Positions 29,412 to 40,390 of a stretch of DNA of 64,000 nt are shown here, in pieces. The stretch covers positions 62,001-126,000 of the forward strand of contig JAQUAX010000011.1 of NCBI GenBank assembly GCA_028687035.1, given 5' to 3'. The stretch is from Dechloromonas sp. (GTDB taxonomy: Bacteria > Pseudomonadota > Gammaproteobacteria > Burkholderiales > Rhodocyclaceae). The number at the start of each line of letters is the position of its first letter. The first letter of the stretch is position 1. The position numbers and the translations under genes are program-made. The notes beneath the pieces are model-generated. The model had not been told where the DNA came from. It saw only the letters and a program-made list of their open reading frames with translations, and made no database searches.

Positions 29412-29603
29412 ATGGCAATGAAAATCGACCCCGACATGTGCACCGCCTGCGGCGACTGCAAGCCGGTCTGCCCGACCAAGTCGATCAGTTCCGGCAAGAT
29501 CTTTTTCAAGATCGACGCCGCGACCTGCACCGAGTGCGACGGCCACAACGACACGCCGCTCTGCGTCGATGTCTGTCCGTCCGGCTGCATTTCCCCGGCC
29601 TGA
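29412..29603 (+). CDS. fdxN: 2[4Fe-4S] ferredoxin, FdxN type
   Basis: A 63-residue protein with two cluster motifs. The first is C10-x2-C13-x2-C16-x3-C20-P. The second is C39-x2-C42-x8-C51-x3-C55-P, where the eight-residue insertion (DGHNDTPL) is typical of nif-linked FdxN ferredoxins. It is a likely low-potential electron donor to NifH or to cofactor assembly enzymes. TAAGGAG overlaps the nifT stop and sets ATG 29412 as the start. Confidence 0.92.
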   Translation: MAMKIDPDMCTACGDCKPVCPTKSISSGKIFFKIDAATCTECDGHNDTPLCVDVCPSGCISPA

Positions 29604-29613
29604 GTCCTGAGCC

Positions 29614-29643
29614 GAGCGCCGGGGTTCCCCTGCCCCGGCGCTC
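29614..29643 (+). other. Stem-loop in the fdxN-nafY gap
   Basis: A perfect 11-bp stem, GAGCGCCGGGG (29614-29624) with CCCCGGCGCTC (29633-29643), and an 8-base loop, 11 bases after the fdxN stop. No T-run. It is the fourth such structure in this operon. Confidence 0.6.
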
Positions 29644-29666
29644 CACTGAAGATTCCCGAGGAGCCC

Positions 29667-30401
29667 ATGATGTCCGATACCCCCGTCGCCTCCCGCGAAG
29701 CCGCGCTGCGCATCGCGCTCGCCGCCCGCGCCCTGAACGGCCTCGACCTGCGCGCGCTGGTCGGCGCGCTGATCGAGAAGCTCGACGCCCCGCTGACCGA
29801 GACCAAGCTCGGCACGCTGACCGTCGAGGACCTGCGCGTGATCCTGGCCGGCGACTTCGCCGAACAGGGCTGCCACCTCGGCGTCGACCACGAGCAGCTG
29901 AAGGAAGCCATCCGCCTGCTCTGGGGCCAGGGCCTCGAGCACGGCGACTTTCCCGCGGTGGACGCCTATGCCGAGGGCGAAATGCCCGGCTCGATCCGCG
30001 TCGCCGTCGCCGCCAACCGCGGCGAGAATCTCGACGGCCACTTCGGTTCCTGCGACCGTTTCCTGGTCTACCAGGTCGGCCGCGAGGAAATCCGGCTGAT
30101 CGACGTGCGCAGCACCGTCGAGGCCGACGCGGCGGAAGACAGGAATGCCGCGCGCTCGGCGCTGATCGGCGACTGCCAGATCGTCTACGTGCAGTCGATC
30201 GGCGGCCCGGCCGCGGCCAAGGTCGTCCGCGCCGGCGTGCATCCGGTCAAGAAGCCGGGCGGCGGCGCGATCCGCGAAGTGCTGGTCGAGCTGCAGCAGC
30301 GCCTGGCCAGCCCGCCGCCCTGGCTGGCGCAGATCATGGGCGTGCCGGCGGCGTCGCTGGCCCGCTTCGAGGACGAACTGGCCGCCGGGGAGGCCGCCTG
30401 A
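29667..30401 (+). CDS. nafY: NafY/NifY-type FeMo-cofactor-binding protein
   Basis: A protein of 244 residues. The helical N-terminal ~100 residues (ALRIALAARALNGLDLRALVGALIEKL) match the SAM-like domain that NafY uses to bind apo-dinitrogenase. The C-terminal part is the dinitrogenase iron-molybdenum-cofactor (NifX/NifY/NafY) fold with DGHFGSCDRFLVYQVG. It holds the cofactor or apo-NifDK during insertion. NifY is the alternative name; the N-terminal domain favours NafY. Its stop overlaps the next start (TGATG). Confidence 0.88.
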   Translation: MMSDTPVASREAALRIALAARALNGLDLRALVGALIEKLDAPLTETKLGTLTVEDLRVILAGDFAEQGCHLGVDHEQLKEAIRLLWGQGLEHGDFPAVDAYAEGEMPGSIRVAVAANRGENLDGHFGSCDRFLVYQVGREEIRLIDVRSTVEADAAEDRNAARSALIGDCQIVYVQSIGGPAAAKVVRAGVHPVKKPGGGAIREVLVELQQRLASPPPWLAQIMGVPAASLARFEDELAAGEAA

Positions 30402-30661
30402 TGGATGCCGCCCTGCTCGCCCGCGTCGGCGAGGCCGTCCGCCGCGACGCCGGTCTGGCCGCGCTGCGTGCCGGCTTCCCCGGCCTGCATTTCAGCGAAT
30501 GCAGCGACGACGACGTGTCGCCGCGCTACCGGCCGGCGCTGACCGTCGACGGCTACGCGCTCTACCTGGTCAGCGGCGCTTCGGGCCACTGCCTGGAAAT
30601 GAGCAACGACCCGGCCGCGGCGACCGGCCTGCTGATCGCCCGCCTGGCCGATGACGAGTGA
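30401..30661 (+). CDS. Small nif-linked protein (DUF6129-like)
   Basis: A protein of 86 residues starting MDAALLARVGEAVRRDAGL, with LRAGFPGLHFSECSDDDVS and LTVDGYALYLVSGASGHCLEM. It resembles the small proteins seen beside nafY/nifY in Azotobacter-like clusters. The family name DUF6129 is from memory and should be treated as tentative. It contains two Cys and His-Cys near the end. It is locked into the operon by overlaps at both ends (1 base with nafY, 11 bases with the LRV gene). Function unknown. Confidence 0.75.
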   Translation: MDAALLARVGEAVRRDAGLAALRAGFPGLHFSECSDDDVSPRYRPALTVDGYALYLVSGASGHCLEMSNDPAAATGLLIARLADDE

Positions 30662-31406
30662 ACGGGCTCCCGCCGCCGGCATCGGCCGCTTCGGCCTGTG
30701 TTCCGGGTGCAGCTACTACCCGGACACGCTGAACGCGCACCGCTGCACGCCGGGCGACGCCTGCATCCGCGCGCACAGCGGCCGGCAGATCGACCGTTTC
30801 CTGCGCCAGAATCCGGACGAGGCGGCGCATTTCCTGGACGACCTGTTCTGGGAGCGGCGCGCCATCGCGGCCCGCTACGCCGCGGTCGACGCGATTTACG
30901 GGCTCAAAACCGATCCGGACGAAGTCGTCCGCCGCGTCGTCGCGACCCGGCTGCCGGTCGAGCAACTGGCGGCGATGCTCGGCGATGCGGACCGCGAGGT
31001 CCGGCTGTCGGTCGCCGCCCGCCTGCCGCCGGCGCAGCTCAACCGCCTGATCGACGACCCGGACTACCTGATCCGCGCCACCGTCGCCCGCCGCCTGCCG
31101 CACGGCCAGCTGGCCCGGCTGGTCCGCGACCCGGAGCGCGAAGTGCGCAAGGTCGTCGCCGGCCGGCTGCCGCCGTTCGCGCTGCACCTGCTGGCGGCCG
31201 ACCCCGAACCCGAGGTGCGCGCGCTGGTCGCCGAGCGCGCCCTGCCCGGCCTGGCCGCGGCGCTGCTGCAGGACCCGGAATGGTGGGTCCGGCTGGCCGC
31301 GGTCGGCAATGCGCCGACCGATTTCCTGCCGCCGCTGGCCGACGATCCGGAACCCGAGGTCCGCGACGCCGTGCGGGCCCGGCTGGCCGAAAACCCACCT
31401 GCCTGA
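30651..31406 (+). CDS. LRV iron-sulfur protein (leucine-rich-repeat variant)
   Basis: A protein of 251 residues. The N-terminal segment has four cysteines (C17, C20, C32, C38; LCSGCSYYPDTLNAHRC then GDAC), matching the [4Fe-4S] domain of the Azotobacter LRV protein. From about residue 85 there are seven 24-residue repeats, each starting DPD/DPE..VR and containing a V-A-x-R-L-P core (for example DPEREVRKVVAGRLPP). In Azotobacter the homologue also lies in the nif cluster. It is probably a scaffold or redox protein, but its role is unknown. It overlaps the preceding gene by 11 bases. Confidence 0.9.
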   Translation: MTSERAPAAGIGRFGLCSGCSYYPDTLNAHRCTPGDACIRAHSGRQIDRFLRQNPDEAAHFLDDLFWERRAIAARYAAVDAIYGLKTDPDEVVRRVVATRLPVEQLAAMLGDADREVRLSVAARLPPAQLNRLIDDPDYLIRATVARRLPHGQLARLVRDPEREVRKVVAGRLPPFALHLLAADPEPEVRALVAERALPGLAAALLQDPEWWVRLAAVGNAPTDFLPPLADDPEPEVRDAVRARLAENPPA

Positions 31407-31422
31407 TCCCGAGGAAGACACG

Positions 31423-32391
31423 ATGAAACAAAGCCTGGCCTGGACCGAATACTGCAAGTCGCTCGCCCCCGCCATCGTCGAAAGCTGCGCCAAGGTGCCG
31501 GTCAGCGGCGGCCCCGGCGAACTGGTCCGCGCGCTCGGCCGGGCGCTGCCCGAATGGAGCTTCCGCCACGCGCTGAGCCGCGGCGGCTGGTACCGGCTGG
31601 GCGGCATCGTCGATGCGGACGGCAACCGGGTCAGCGACGAACTGGAAAGCTGGGTCGAGCAGGAACTCGCCGGACGCGACGGCGACCTCGGCCGGCTGGC
31701 CGACGACTTCGCCGGGCAGACCCTGTACGCGACCCGCCTGGTCGGCCAGACGCACTACCTGGTCGGCATCGCCGGCGACGGCAGCGACGACTTCCTGCAA
31801 CTGGAAATCGAGGACCTGCAGGAGATGCGCGCCCACCGGCTGTTCGCCGGCGATCCGGCGAGCGTCGAGGAGCTGGTCGATCCGCGCGGCGGCGGCGAGC
31901 GGCCGCAGCCGCTCGGCCTGCCCTTCTACGCCTTCCGCCGGCTGCAGCACATCGGCGCGCTGCTCCGGCGCATGCTGGCCCGGCAGCCGGAACCGGCGCC
32001 GATCCACCGGATGATCGACGACTGGGATGCGAGCAGCGCCGGCCACGCCAGCGCCTATGCCAACCACTGGGTGATCGCCACCCGCGAACATCTGGACCGC
32101 TACCAGCAGCCGGTGTTCCGCGCCCAGCCGATCCCGACGCTGGCCGGCGAGCCGCCGGAGTTCGCCGCGGCAGCGGGAACGAGCGGCCTGGCGCTGCACG
32201 GCGCGATCGCCCGCTTCGACCGCGAGGCGGGCTATCCGATGGCCTGGTATTTCCACATGCTGGGCAGCAAGGCGGTGCCGCACTGGGTGGCCCGCAGCGT
32301 CGTCGAGGATGCGCTGGCCGGCTTCGCCTACCTGCCGCAGCGCGACGTCGAAGTCGTCCGCGGCTGGCTGCACCGCCCCTACGCGGTCTGA
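31423..32391 (+). CDS. Uncharacterised nif-operon protein
   Basis: 322 residues, which I do not recognise. No signal peptide or membrane span. Rich in Trp, Tyr, Arg and acidic residues, with few cysteines (two near the N-terminus). Visible landmarks are FRRLQHIGALLRRMLARQ, IHRMIDDWDASSAGHASAY and the C-terminal YFHMLGSKAVPHWVARSVVEDAL. GAGGAAG precedes ATG 31423 by 7 bases, 16 bases after the LRV stop. It is thus the last gene of the nifH operon and likely co-expressed with nitrogenase. Its last 13 bases overlap the end of the convergent histidine kinase gene, so no terminator fits between them. Confidence 0.72.
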   Translation: MKQSLAWTEYCKSLAPAIVESCAKVPVSGGPGELVRALGRALPEWSFRHALSRGGWYRLGGIVDADGNRVSDELESWVEQELAGRDGDLGRLADDFAGQTLYATRLVGQTHYLVGIAGDGSDDFLQLEIEDLQEMRAHRLFAGDPASVEELVDPRGGGERPQPLGLPFYAFRRLQHIGALLRRMLARQPEPAPIHRMIDDWDASSAGHASAYANHWVIATREHLDRYQQPVFRAQPIPTLAGEPPEFAAAAGTSGLALHGAIARFDREAGYPMAWYFHMLGSKAVPHWVARSVVEDALAGFAYLPQRDVEVVRGWLHRPYAV

Positions 32392-34718
32392 ACGGCGGCG
32401 CGCAGCGCGTCGAGCATGGATTCGAACAGGCGCTCGGGATCGACCGGCTTCGGGATGTGGCCGTTCATGCCGGCTTCCGCGCAGGCCCGGCGGTCGTCCT
32501 CGAACACGTTGGCGGTCATCGCCAGGATGGGCGTCGTCCGGTTCAGCGAATCGGCGCGGATCGCGCGCGCCGCATCGACGCCGGACAGCCGCGGCATCTG
32601 CATGTCCATCAGGATCAGGTCGTAGTGCTGCTGCCGGGCCAGCGTGCAGGCGATCTCGCCGTCCTCGGCCAGGTCGACGCACAACCCGGCGTCCTCGAGC
32701 AGGCCGCGCGAGACTTCCTGGTTGATCGGCTCGTCCTCGACGAGCAGGATACGGGCGCCGGGGAAGGCAGCGGCCAGCTGCCGCTCGGCGCTGCCTTCCG
32801 GCGCGGCGACCGGCAGCGCGGACGGCGCGGCCTTGTCCAGGCGGACCGTGAACCAGAAGGTGCTGCCGACGCCGGGCCGGCTGTCGACGCCGATCTCGCC
32901 GCCCATCAGCCCGACCAGGCGCTTGCTGATCGCCAGCCCGAGGCCGGTGCCGCCGTAGCGCCGGGTCATCGAGCCGTCGGCCTGCTCGAACGCGGTGAAC
33001 AGCCGCCGGCGGTCGTTTTCGTCGATGCCGATGCCCGTATCGCGGACTTCCCAGCGCAGCCGCAGGGCGTCCGCGCCTTCCGCGTCGATGCGCGCGGAAA
33101 TGACGATCTCGCCGGCCTCGGTGAATTTGAGCGCGTTGCCGGCCAGGTTCAGCAGGATCTGATTCAGGCGCAGCGGGTCGCCGCGGACCGGGCGTTCGGC
33201 CAGCCCCGGCGGCAGGTCGACGCGCAGCGCCAGCCCCTTCTCGGCGGCCCGGTGGCCGATCAGGCTGAGCAGGTTGGCCGGGATTTCGCCGATCCGGAAA
33301 TCGATGCGCTCGAGCTGCAGGCGGTCGGCCTCGATCTTCGACAGGTCGAGGATGTCGTTGATGATGCCGAGCAGGTGCTTCGAGGAGCGGTCGATCATCG
33401 CCAGCTGCTCGCGCAGCTTCGGATCGCCGGCATGACGCAGCGCCAGCGCGGCCATACCGATGATGCCGTTCATCGGCGTGCGCAGTTCGTGGCTCATGTT
33501 GGCGAGGAAGGTGCTCTTCGCCCGGCTGGCGGCCTCGGCGGCATCGCGGGCGCGCATCAGGTCGGCGGTGCGCAGGCGGACCTCCTCCTCGAGCTCGTCC
33601 TTGTGCCGGGCCAGCTGCACTTCGGCCGCCTTGCGCTCGCTGATGTCGGTCGAGATGCCGCACAGCGCGTAGATCTGGCCGTCCTCGCGGCGCAGCGGCA
33701 GCTTGACGGTCAGGTAGGTGTTGGTCTGCCCGGTATGGCGATCGACGTTGTTTTCCTCGACGCGCAGCGTCTCGCCGTCGTGCAGCACGCGGCGGTCGTT
33801 GCGCCGCAGCTGGGCCAGGGTCTCGCCGTCGAAGAACACCGCGTCGTCGCGCCCGACGATGTCCTCGAGCGGCAGCCGGAACAGCTCGCGGACCCAGCGG
33901 TTGGCGTACAGGTAGCGGCCCTCGCTGTCCTTCAGGTAGATGTAGGCGCTGACGTTGTCGAGGATGGTCGACAGCTTCTGTTCGCTGGCCCGCAATTCCT
34001 CGGTGCGCAGGCCGAGCGCGTCGAGCATGCCGTCGAACGCGGCGGCCAGCCGCCCGGCTTCGTCGTCGCCGGACAGCCCGACGCGCTGCGTCAGGTCGCC
34101 GCCCTGCACGGCATCGACGACGCGCTGGATGCGGGCCAAGCGGGCCGTCAGGTAGCGCCCGGCGAGGCCGGCGATGGCCAGCGCGGCGAGCACGGCGGCC
34201 AGGCCGTACAGCGCACCGTCGCGCCGGATTTCGGCGATCTGCGCGGCCAGCCGCTGCCCGCCGACGCCGATGCGGACCCAGCCGACCGGGCGGCCGCCAT
34301 AGACGATGGGGCTGGCGACATCGACCAGCGTCGCGCTGCGCTGCAGCACCTGCGCGTCGCCGCCGGCCGGCAGGTCGGCGAGGTAGAGGCTGCGCCGCGC
34401 CGGCTGGTCGTGGGCGAGGACCAGGCCGCGCGCATCGACGACCAGCGCATGGCGCAGGTCGGGATAGCCGGCCAGGCCGTCGATGATTTCCTGCAGCCCG
34501 GCGTAGTCGCGGGCGGCCATCCAGGCGGACGCGGACACCGAGATGCTGCGCGCCAGCGCGACCGCCTCTTCCGACTGGCGCTCGATCGCCATGTCGGCCT
34601 GGCGCCGCGTCATGTCGAACACGAACAGCGCCATCGCCAGCCCGACGACCAGGCCGACGCCGATCGTCAGCTGCCGGCGCAGCGTGCCGCCCAGCCAGCG
34701 CCGCAGCGCGGCGATCAC
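32379..34718 (-). CDS. Membrane hybrid histidine kinase with PAS and receiver domains
   Basis: A 779-residue protein. Membrane span 15-35, periplasmic sensor 36-168 (dCache/PAS-like), span 170-187, HAMP 188-240, PAS 247-362 (YIYLKDSEGRYLYANRW). HisKA follows with His410 in MSHELRTP, then HATPase with DTGIGI and [12 protein letters not shown]-terminal receiver domain (LLVEDEPINQEV) has Asp near 705 in LILMDMQMP. No HPt or DNA-binding domain. It starts with a GTG at 34718 in a GTGA overlap with the lipoprotein stop, so its synthesis is tied to the lipoprotein. Output partner unknown. Confidence 0.92.
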   Translation of the reverse strand: MIAALRRWLGGTLRRQLTIGVGLVVGLAMALFVFDMTRRQADMAIERQSEEAVALARSISVSASAWMAARDYAGLQEIIDGLAGYPDLRHALVVDARGLVLAHDQPARRSLYLADLPAGGDAQVLQRSATLVDVASPIVYGGRPVGWVRIGVGGQRLAAQIAEIRRDGALYGLAAVLAALAIAGLAGRYLTARLARIQRVVDAVQGGDLTQRVGLSGDDEAGRLAAAFDGMLDALGLRTEELRASEQKLSTILDNVSAYIYLKDSEGRYLYANRWVRELFRLPLEDIVGRDDAVFFDGETLAQLRRNDRRVLHDGETLRVEENNVDRHTGQTNTYLTVKLPLRREDGQIYALCGISTDISERKAAEVQLARHKDELEEEVRLRTADLMRARDAAEAASRAKSTFLANMSHELRTPMNGIIGMAALALRHAGDPKLREQLAMIDRSSKHLLGIINDILDLSKIEADRLQLERIDFRIGEIPANLLSLIGHRAAEKGLALRVDLPPGLAERPVRGDPLRLNQILLNLAGNALKFTEAGEIVISARIDAEGADALRLRWEVRDTGIGIDENDRRRLFTAFEQADGSMTRRYGGTGLGLAISKRLVGLMGGEIGVDSRPGVGSTFWFTVRLDKAAPSALPVAAPEGSAERQLAAAFPGARILLVEDEPINQEVSRGLLEDAGLCVDLAEDGEIACTLARQQHYDLILMDMQMPRLSGVDAARAIRADSLNRTTPILAMTANVFEDDRRACAEAGMNGHIPKPVDPERLFESMLDALRAAVQTA

Positions 34719-35658
34719 GGCTGCACCTCGACCGGCCGGACCTCGCGCTCGAAGACGGCGATGTAGTCGCGGACCTTGTCGTAGCTGGCGTCGTCGGCGG
34801 CGTGGAAACGCGCGGTCGCCATGCCGGCCAGGATCGCCGGGCCGCCCGGCGCGTCGGCCAGTTCGAGCAGCAGGCGGCGCACCGCGTCGGCGACGGCCGG
34901 CGGCACGTCGTCGCGCACCATCACCGCGTTGTTCATCAGCGGCGGCGTTTCCCACTGCACCTTCAGCCCGGCCGCCTCCTGCGGATGGTCGCGCTGGAAC
35001 AGCCGCCACGCCGCGGGCCAGGTGCCGGCCGCCGCGGCGCGCCCGAGATGGACGTTCATGATCGCCGATTGCTGCGAGCCGACGTAGGTATTGCGGATGT
35101 CGCGGTTGATGTCCAGCCCGGCGCGGTGCAGGAAATACTGCGGCATCACGCAGGCGGCAAGCGCGGTCGGCGACGGGTAGGCGACGGTCTGGCCGCGCAG
35201 GTCCGCCGGGCTGACGACCGGGCCGTCCTTGCGGACGATGATCAGGCCGCGGAAATCGGCAGCATCGCCGGCCATCGCGATCACCCGGTAGCCGGCAGCG
35301 TTCGCCTGGATCGCCTGCCACGGGTTGGGCAGCAGGAATTCCGGCCCGCGCGCCCGGATCTTCGCTTCGTAGGCCGCGTAGTCGCGCGAGGCCTCGAGTT
35401 CCAGGCGGACGCCGTCCAGACGGCCGTTCAGGTGATCGAGCAGCGGCTGGTAGGCGGCCGACAGCAATTTGGGGTTGTGCAGCGGGTGAACCGCGAAACG
35501 GTAGGCGGCCGGCGCGGCGACCGGCGGCGTCGCGCGGTACTGCAGTTCGCGTTCGGGCGGCGCCCCGTCGCAGCCGGCCAGCGCCAGCGCCAGGCCTGCC
35601 AGTGCGGCCAGCACCGCGAGCGCGGCCCGGCGGCCCGGGGAAACGGAGGCCGGCCGGC

Positions 35659-35662
<4 letters not shown>
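34715..35662 (-). CDS. PhnD-like periplasmic substrate-binding lipoprotein
   Basis: A protein of 315 residues. A lipoprotein signal ends at Cys31 ([10 protein letters not shown]). The PhnD/phosphonate-type binding fold follows, with [40 protein letters not shown] and [14 protein letters not shown]. No permease or ATPase gene is adjacent. Instead it lies between two hybrid kinases with ATGA (upstream) and GTGA (downstream) overlaps. A sensory co-receptor role, presenting a ligand to one or both kinases, is therefore more likely than transport. The ligand is unknown. Confidence 0.9.
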
Positions 35663-38241
<2,579 letters not shown>

Positions 38242-38365
38242 TGCTTGCTTCCTGCCTCGCCCGGGCGGCTATCGTTCTTGTGCCGGCGCTGCGGCGCCTC
38301 GCCGCATCTTATGCGCTTATGCCGCAGGACTGCAAACGCCCCGACAGAGGTGCCGGCCGGCTTTT

Positions 38366-38381
38366 TGTCGGCTTTGCAACA
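38366..38381 (+). promoter_or_regulatory. NifA upstream activator site (TGT-N10-ACA) for nifV
   Basis: TGT (38366-38368) and ACA (38379-38381) are separated by 10 bases, with 61 bases to the -24 element. It lies in the divergent gap, about 125 bases from the kinase start on the other strand, so NifA binding could also affect that operon. Confidence 0.78.
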
Positions 38382-38424
38382 GCGAACCGACACGGCGCCG
38401 GCCGGAAAACGATTTTTTCATTTT

Positions 38425-38437
38425 ATTCAAAGACTTG
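38425..38437 (+). promoter_or_regulatory. Candidate IHF site in the nifV promoter
   Basis: ATTCAAAGACTTG matches WATCAANNNNTTR at all but one position and lies between the NifA site and the sigma-54 promoter, next to a T-rich tract. It shares ATTCAA-N-GACTT with the nifH promoter element. Confidence 0.55.
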
Positions 38438-38442
38438 TGTCC

Positions 38443-38458
38443 TGGCACCGGATTTGCT
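38443..38458 (+). promoter_or_regulatory. Sigma-54 (-24/-12) promoter of nifV-cysE-nifWZM
   Basis: TGGCACC-N4-TTGCT is a near-perfect RpoN promoter, with GG (38444-38445) and GC (38456-38457) 10 bases apart. The nifV ATG is 25 bases after the last promoter base, giving a very short leader that contains AAGGAG. Confidence 0.92.
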
Positions 38459-38482
38459 GACGGAATGGCAAGGAGAAACGCC

Positions 38483-39622
38483 ATGACCACCACGCCCTTT
38501 GTCACGATCAACGACACGACGCTGCGCGACGGCGAGCAGTCGGCCGGCGTCGCCTTCTCGCTGGCCGAGAAGCTGGACATCGCGCGCCGGCTGGCGGCGA
38601 TCGGCGTTCCCGAACTGGAAGTCGGCATCCCGGCGATGGGCGGCGAGGAGCGCGAATCGATCCGCGCCGTGGCCGATCTGGACCTGCCCTGCCGGCTGAT
38701 GGTGTGGAGCCGCATGCACCCGGCCGACATCGCCGCCTGCGCCGGGCTCGGCGCCCACCGCGTCGATATCTCGGTGCCGGCCTCCGACCAGCACCTGGCC
38801 TACAAGCTGAAGCAGGACCGCAGCTGGCTGCTGCGCGAATTGCCGAAATACGTCGGCGCCGCGCTGAGCCTCGGGCTGGAAGTCGCCGTCGGCTGCGAGG
38901 ACGCGTCGCGCGCCGATCCCGCCTTTCTGTGCGCGCTGGCCGAAGTCGCCGAGCGGGCCGGCGCCCGCCGGCTGCGCTTCGCCGACACGCTGGGCATCCT
39001 CGAGCCGTTCTCGACCCACGACCGGATCGCGCTGCTGCGCCGCCACAGCGGGCTGGAAATCGAGATGCACGCCCACGACGACCTCGGCCTGGCTACCGCC
39101 AACACGCTGGCCGCCTGCCGGGCCGGCGCGACACACGTCAATACGACGGTCAACGGCCTCGGCGAGCGGGCCGGCAACGCGCCGCTCGAGGAGGTCGTGC
39201 TCGGCCTGCAGAAGCTGCACGGCATCGCGACCGGCGTCGACCTGAAGGCCTTTCCGGCGCTGTCGGCCGTCGTCGCCAGCGCGTCCGGGCGCGCCGTGCC
39301 CTGGCAGAAGAGCGTCGTCGGCGCCGGCGCCTTCACGCACGAGGCCGGCATCCACGTCGATGGCCTCTTGAAGCACCCGGACAATTACCAGGGCTTCGAC
39401 CCGGGTGAAGTCGGGCAGCGCCACCGCATCGTGCTCGGCAAGCATTCGGGCAGCCGCGCCGTGCAACTGGTCTATGGCCAGCTCGGCATCGCGGTCGACG
39501 AGGCCGAAGCCGCCGAATTGCTGGTCGCCGTCCGCCACTTCGTCGCGACCCGCAAGCGGCCGCCGGAAGCCGCCGACCTGGGCGCGCTGCTCGCCGCCGT
39601 CCGGAGCCCCCACCATGCCTGA
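38483..39622 (+). CDS. nifV: Homocitrate synthase
   Basis: A protein of 379 residues. The HMGL-like TIM barrel opens with [18 protein letters not shown], has the metal-binding [14 protein letters not shown] and [14 protein letters not shown], and ends with [14 protein letters not shown] and the short C-terminal region typical of NifV (the LeuA regulatory domain is absent). It condenses acetyl-CoA with 2-oxoglutarate to homocitrate, the organic ligand of FeMo-co. AAGGAG lies 6 bases before ATG 38483. It overlaps cysE by 8 bases. Confidence 0.96.
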   Translation: MTTTPFVTINDTTLRDGEQSAGVAFSLAEKLDIARRLAAIGVPELEVGIPAMGGEERESIRAVADLDLPCRLMVWSRMHPADIAACAGLGAHRVDISVPASDQHLAYKLKQDRSWLLRELPKYVGAALSLGLEVAVGCEDASRADPAFLCALAEVAERAGARRLRFADTLGILEPFSTHDRIALLRRHSGLEIEMHAHDDLGLATANTLAACRAGATHVNTTVNGLGERAGNAPLEEVVLGLQKLHGIATGVDLKAFPALSAVVASASGRAVPWQKSVVGAGAFTHEAGIHVDGLLKHPDNYQGFDPGEVGQRHRIVLGKHSGSRAVQLVYGQLGIAVDEAEAAELLVAVRHFVATRKRPPEAADLGALLAAVRSPHHA

Positions 39623-40385
39623 AACGATCGCCATGACCCTGCCCTCCCCGGCCCGCCCCGGCCTCTGGCCGACGCTGCGCGAAGACCTCGCCTGCGTGTT
39701 CCGGCGCGACCCCGCCGCCCGTTCGACGCTCGAGGTGCTGACCACCTATCCCGGCGTCCATGCCCTGCTCGCCCACCGCGTCGCGCACCGGCTGTGGCGG
39801 AACGGCTGGCGCTATCCGGCGCGCTTCCTGTCCTTCCTGAGCCGCACGCTGAGCAACGTCGACATCCACCCGGGCGCGACCATCGGCCGCCGCTTCTTCA
39901 TCGATCACGGCGCCGGCGTGGTGATCGGCGAGACGGCCGAGATCGGCGACGACGTCACGCTGTACCACGGCGTCACGCTGGGCGGCACGTCCTGGAACAA
40001 GGGCAAGCGCCACCCGACGCTGCAGGACGGCGTCGTCGTCGGCGCCGGCGCCAAGATCCTCGGGCCGATCACGATCGGCGAGCGGGTCCGGGTCGGCGCC
40101 AACTCGGTCGTCGTCAAGGACGTTCCGGCCGACCGCACCGTGGTCGGCGTTCCCGGGCGCATCGTCGAGACGCGGCTGGCCGCAGCCCGCGCCGGCAGCG
40201 GGATCAGCCTCGACCACCACCTGCTGCCCGATCCGGTGGCCCGCTCGATCGCCTGCCTGGTCGAGCGCATCGACACGCTGGAGCGCGAACTGGCCGCGCT
40301 GCGCGACCAGCCGCCGCCGGACCATGCCGACGACTGCCGCAGCTGCTCGGCCGGCGAACTGTGCTGCGATCACGAAGCGGGGTGA
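39615..40385 (+). CDS. cysE: Serine O-acetyltransferase, nif-linked
   Basis: A protein of 256 residues with a helical N-terminal domain and left-handed beta-helix hexapeptides ([41 protein letters not shown]), the CysE signature. A C-terminal extension of about 60 residues has four cysteines ([13 protein letters not shown]), unusual for CysE and possibly metal-binding. Nif-linked CysE raises O-acetylserine and cysteine supply for NifS-dependent Fe-S cluster formation. It starts inside nifV and ends overlapping a possible GTG start of the next gene. Confidence 0.93.
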   Translation: MPETIAMTLPSPARPGLWPTLREDLACVFRRDPAARSTLEVLTTYPGVHALLAHRVAHRLWRNGWRYPARFLSFLSRTLSNVDIHPGATIGRRFFIDHGAGVVIGETAEIGDDVTLYHGVTLGGTSWNKGKRHPTLQDGVVVGAGAKILGPITIGERVRVGANSVVVKDVPADRTVVGVPGRIVETRLAAARAGSGISLDHHLLPDPVARSIACLVERIDTLERELAALRDQPPPDHADDCRSCSAGELCCDHEAG

Positions 40386-40390
40386 CGGCC

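Noticed and set aside
31554..34766. A plus-strand open frame of over 1000 codons through the LRV-operon end and the kinase gene
   Set aside because: It crosses two real genes on opposite strands and contains no motif; it is an antisense/alternate-frame artefact of high GC.
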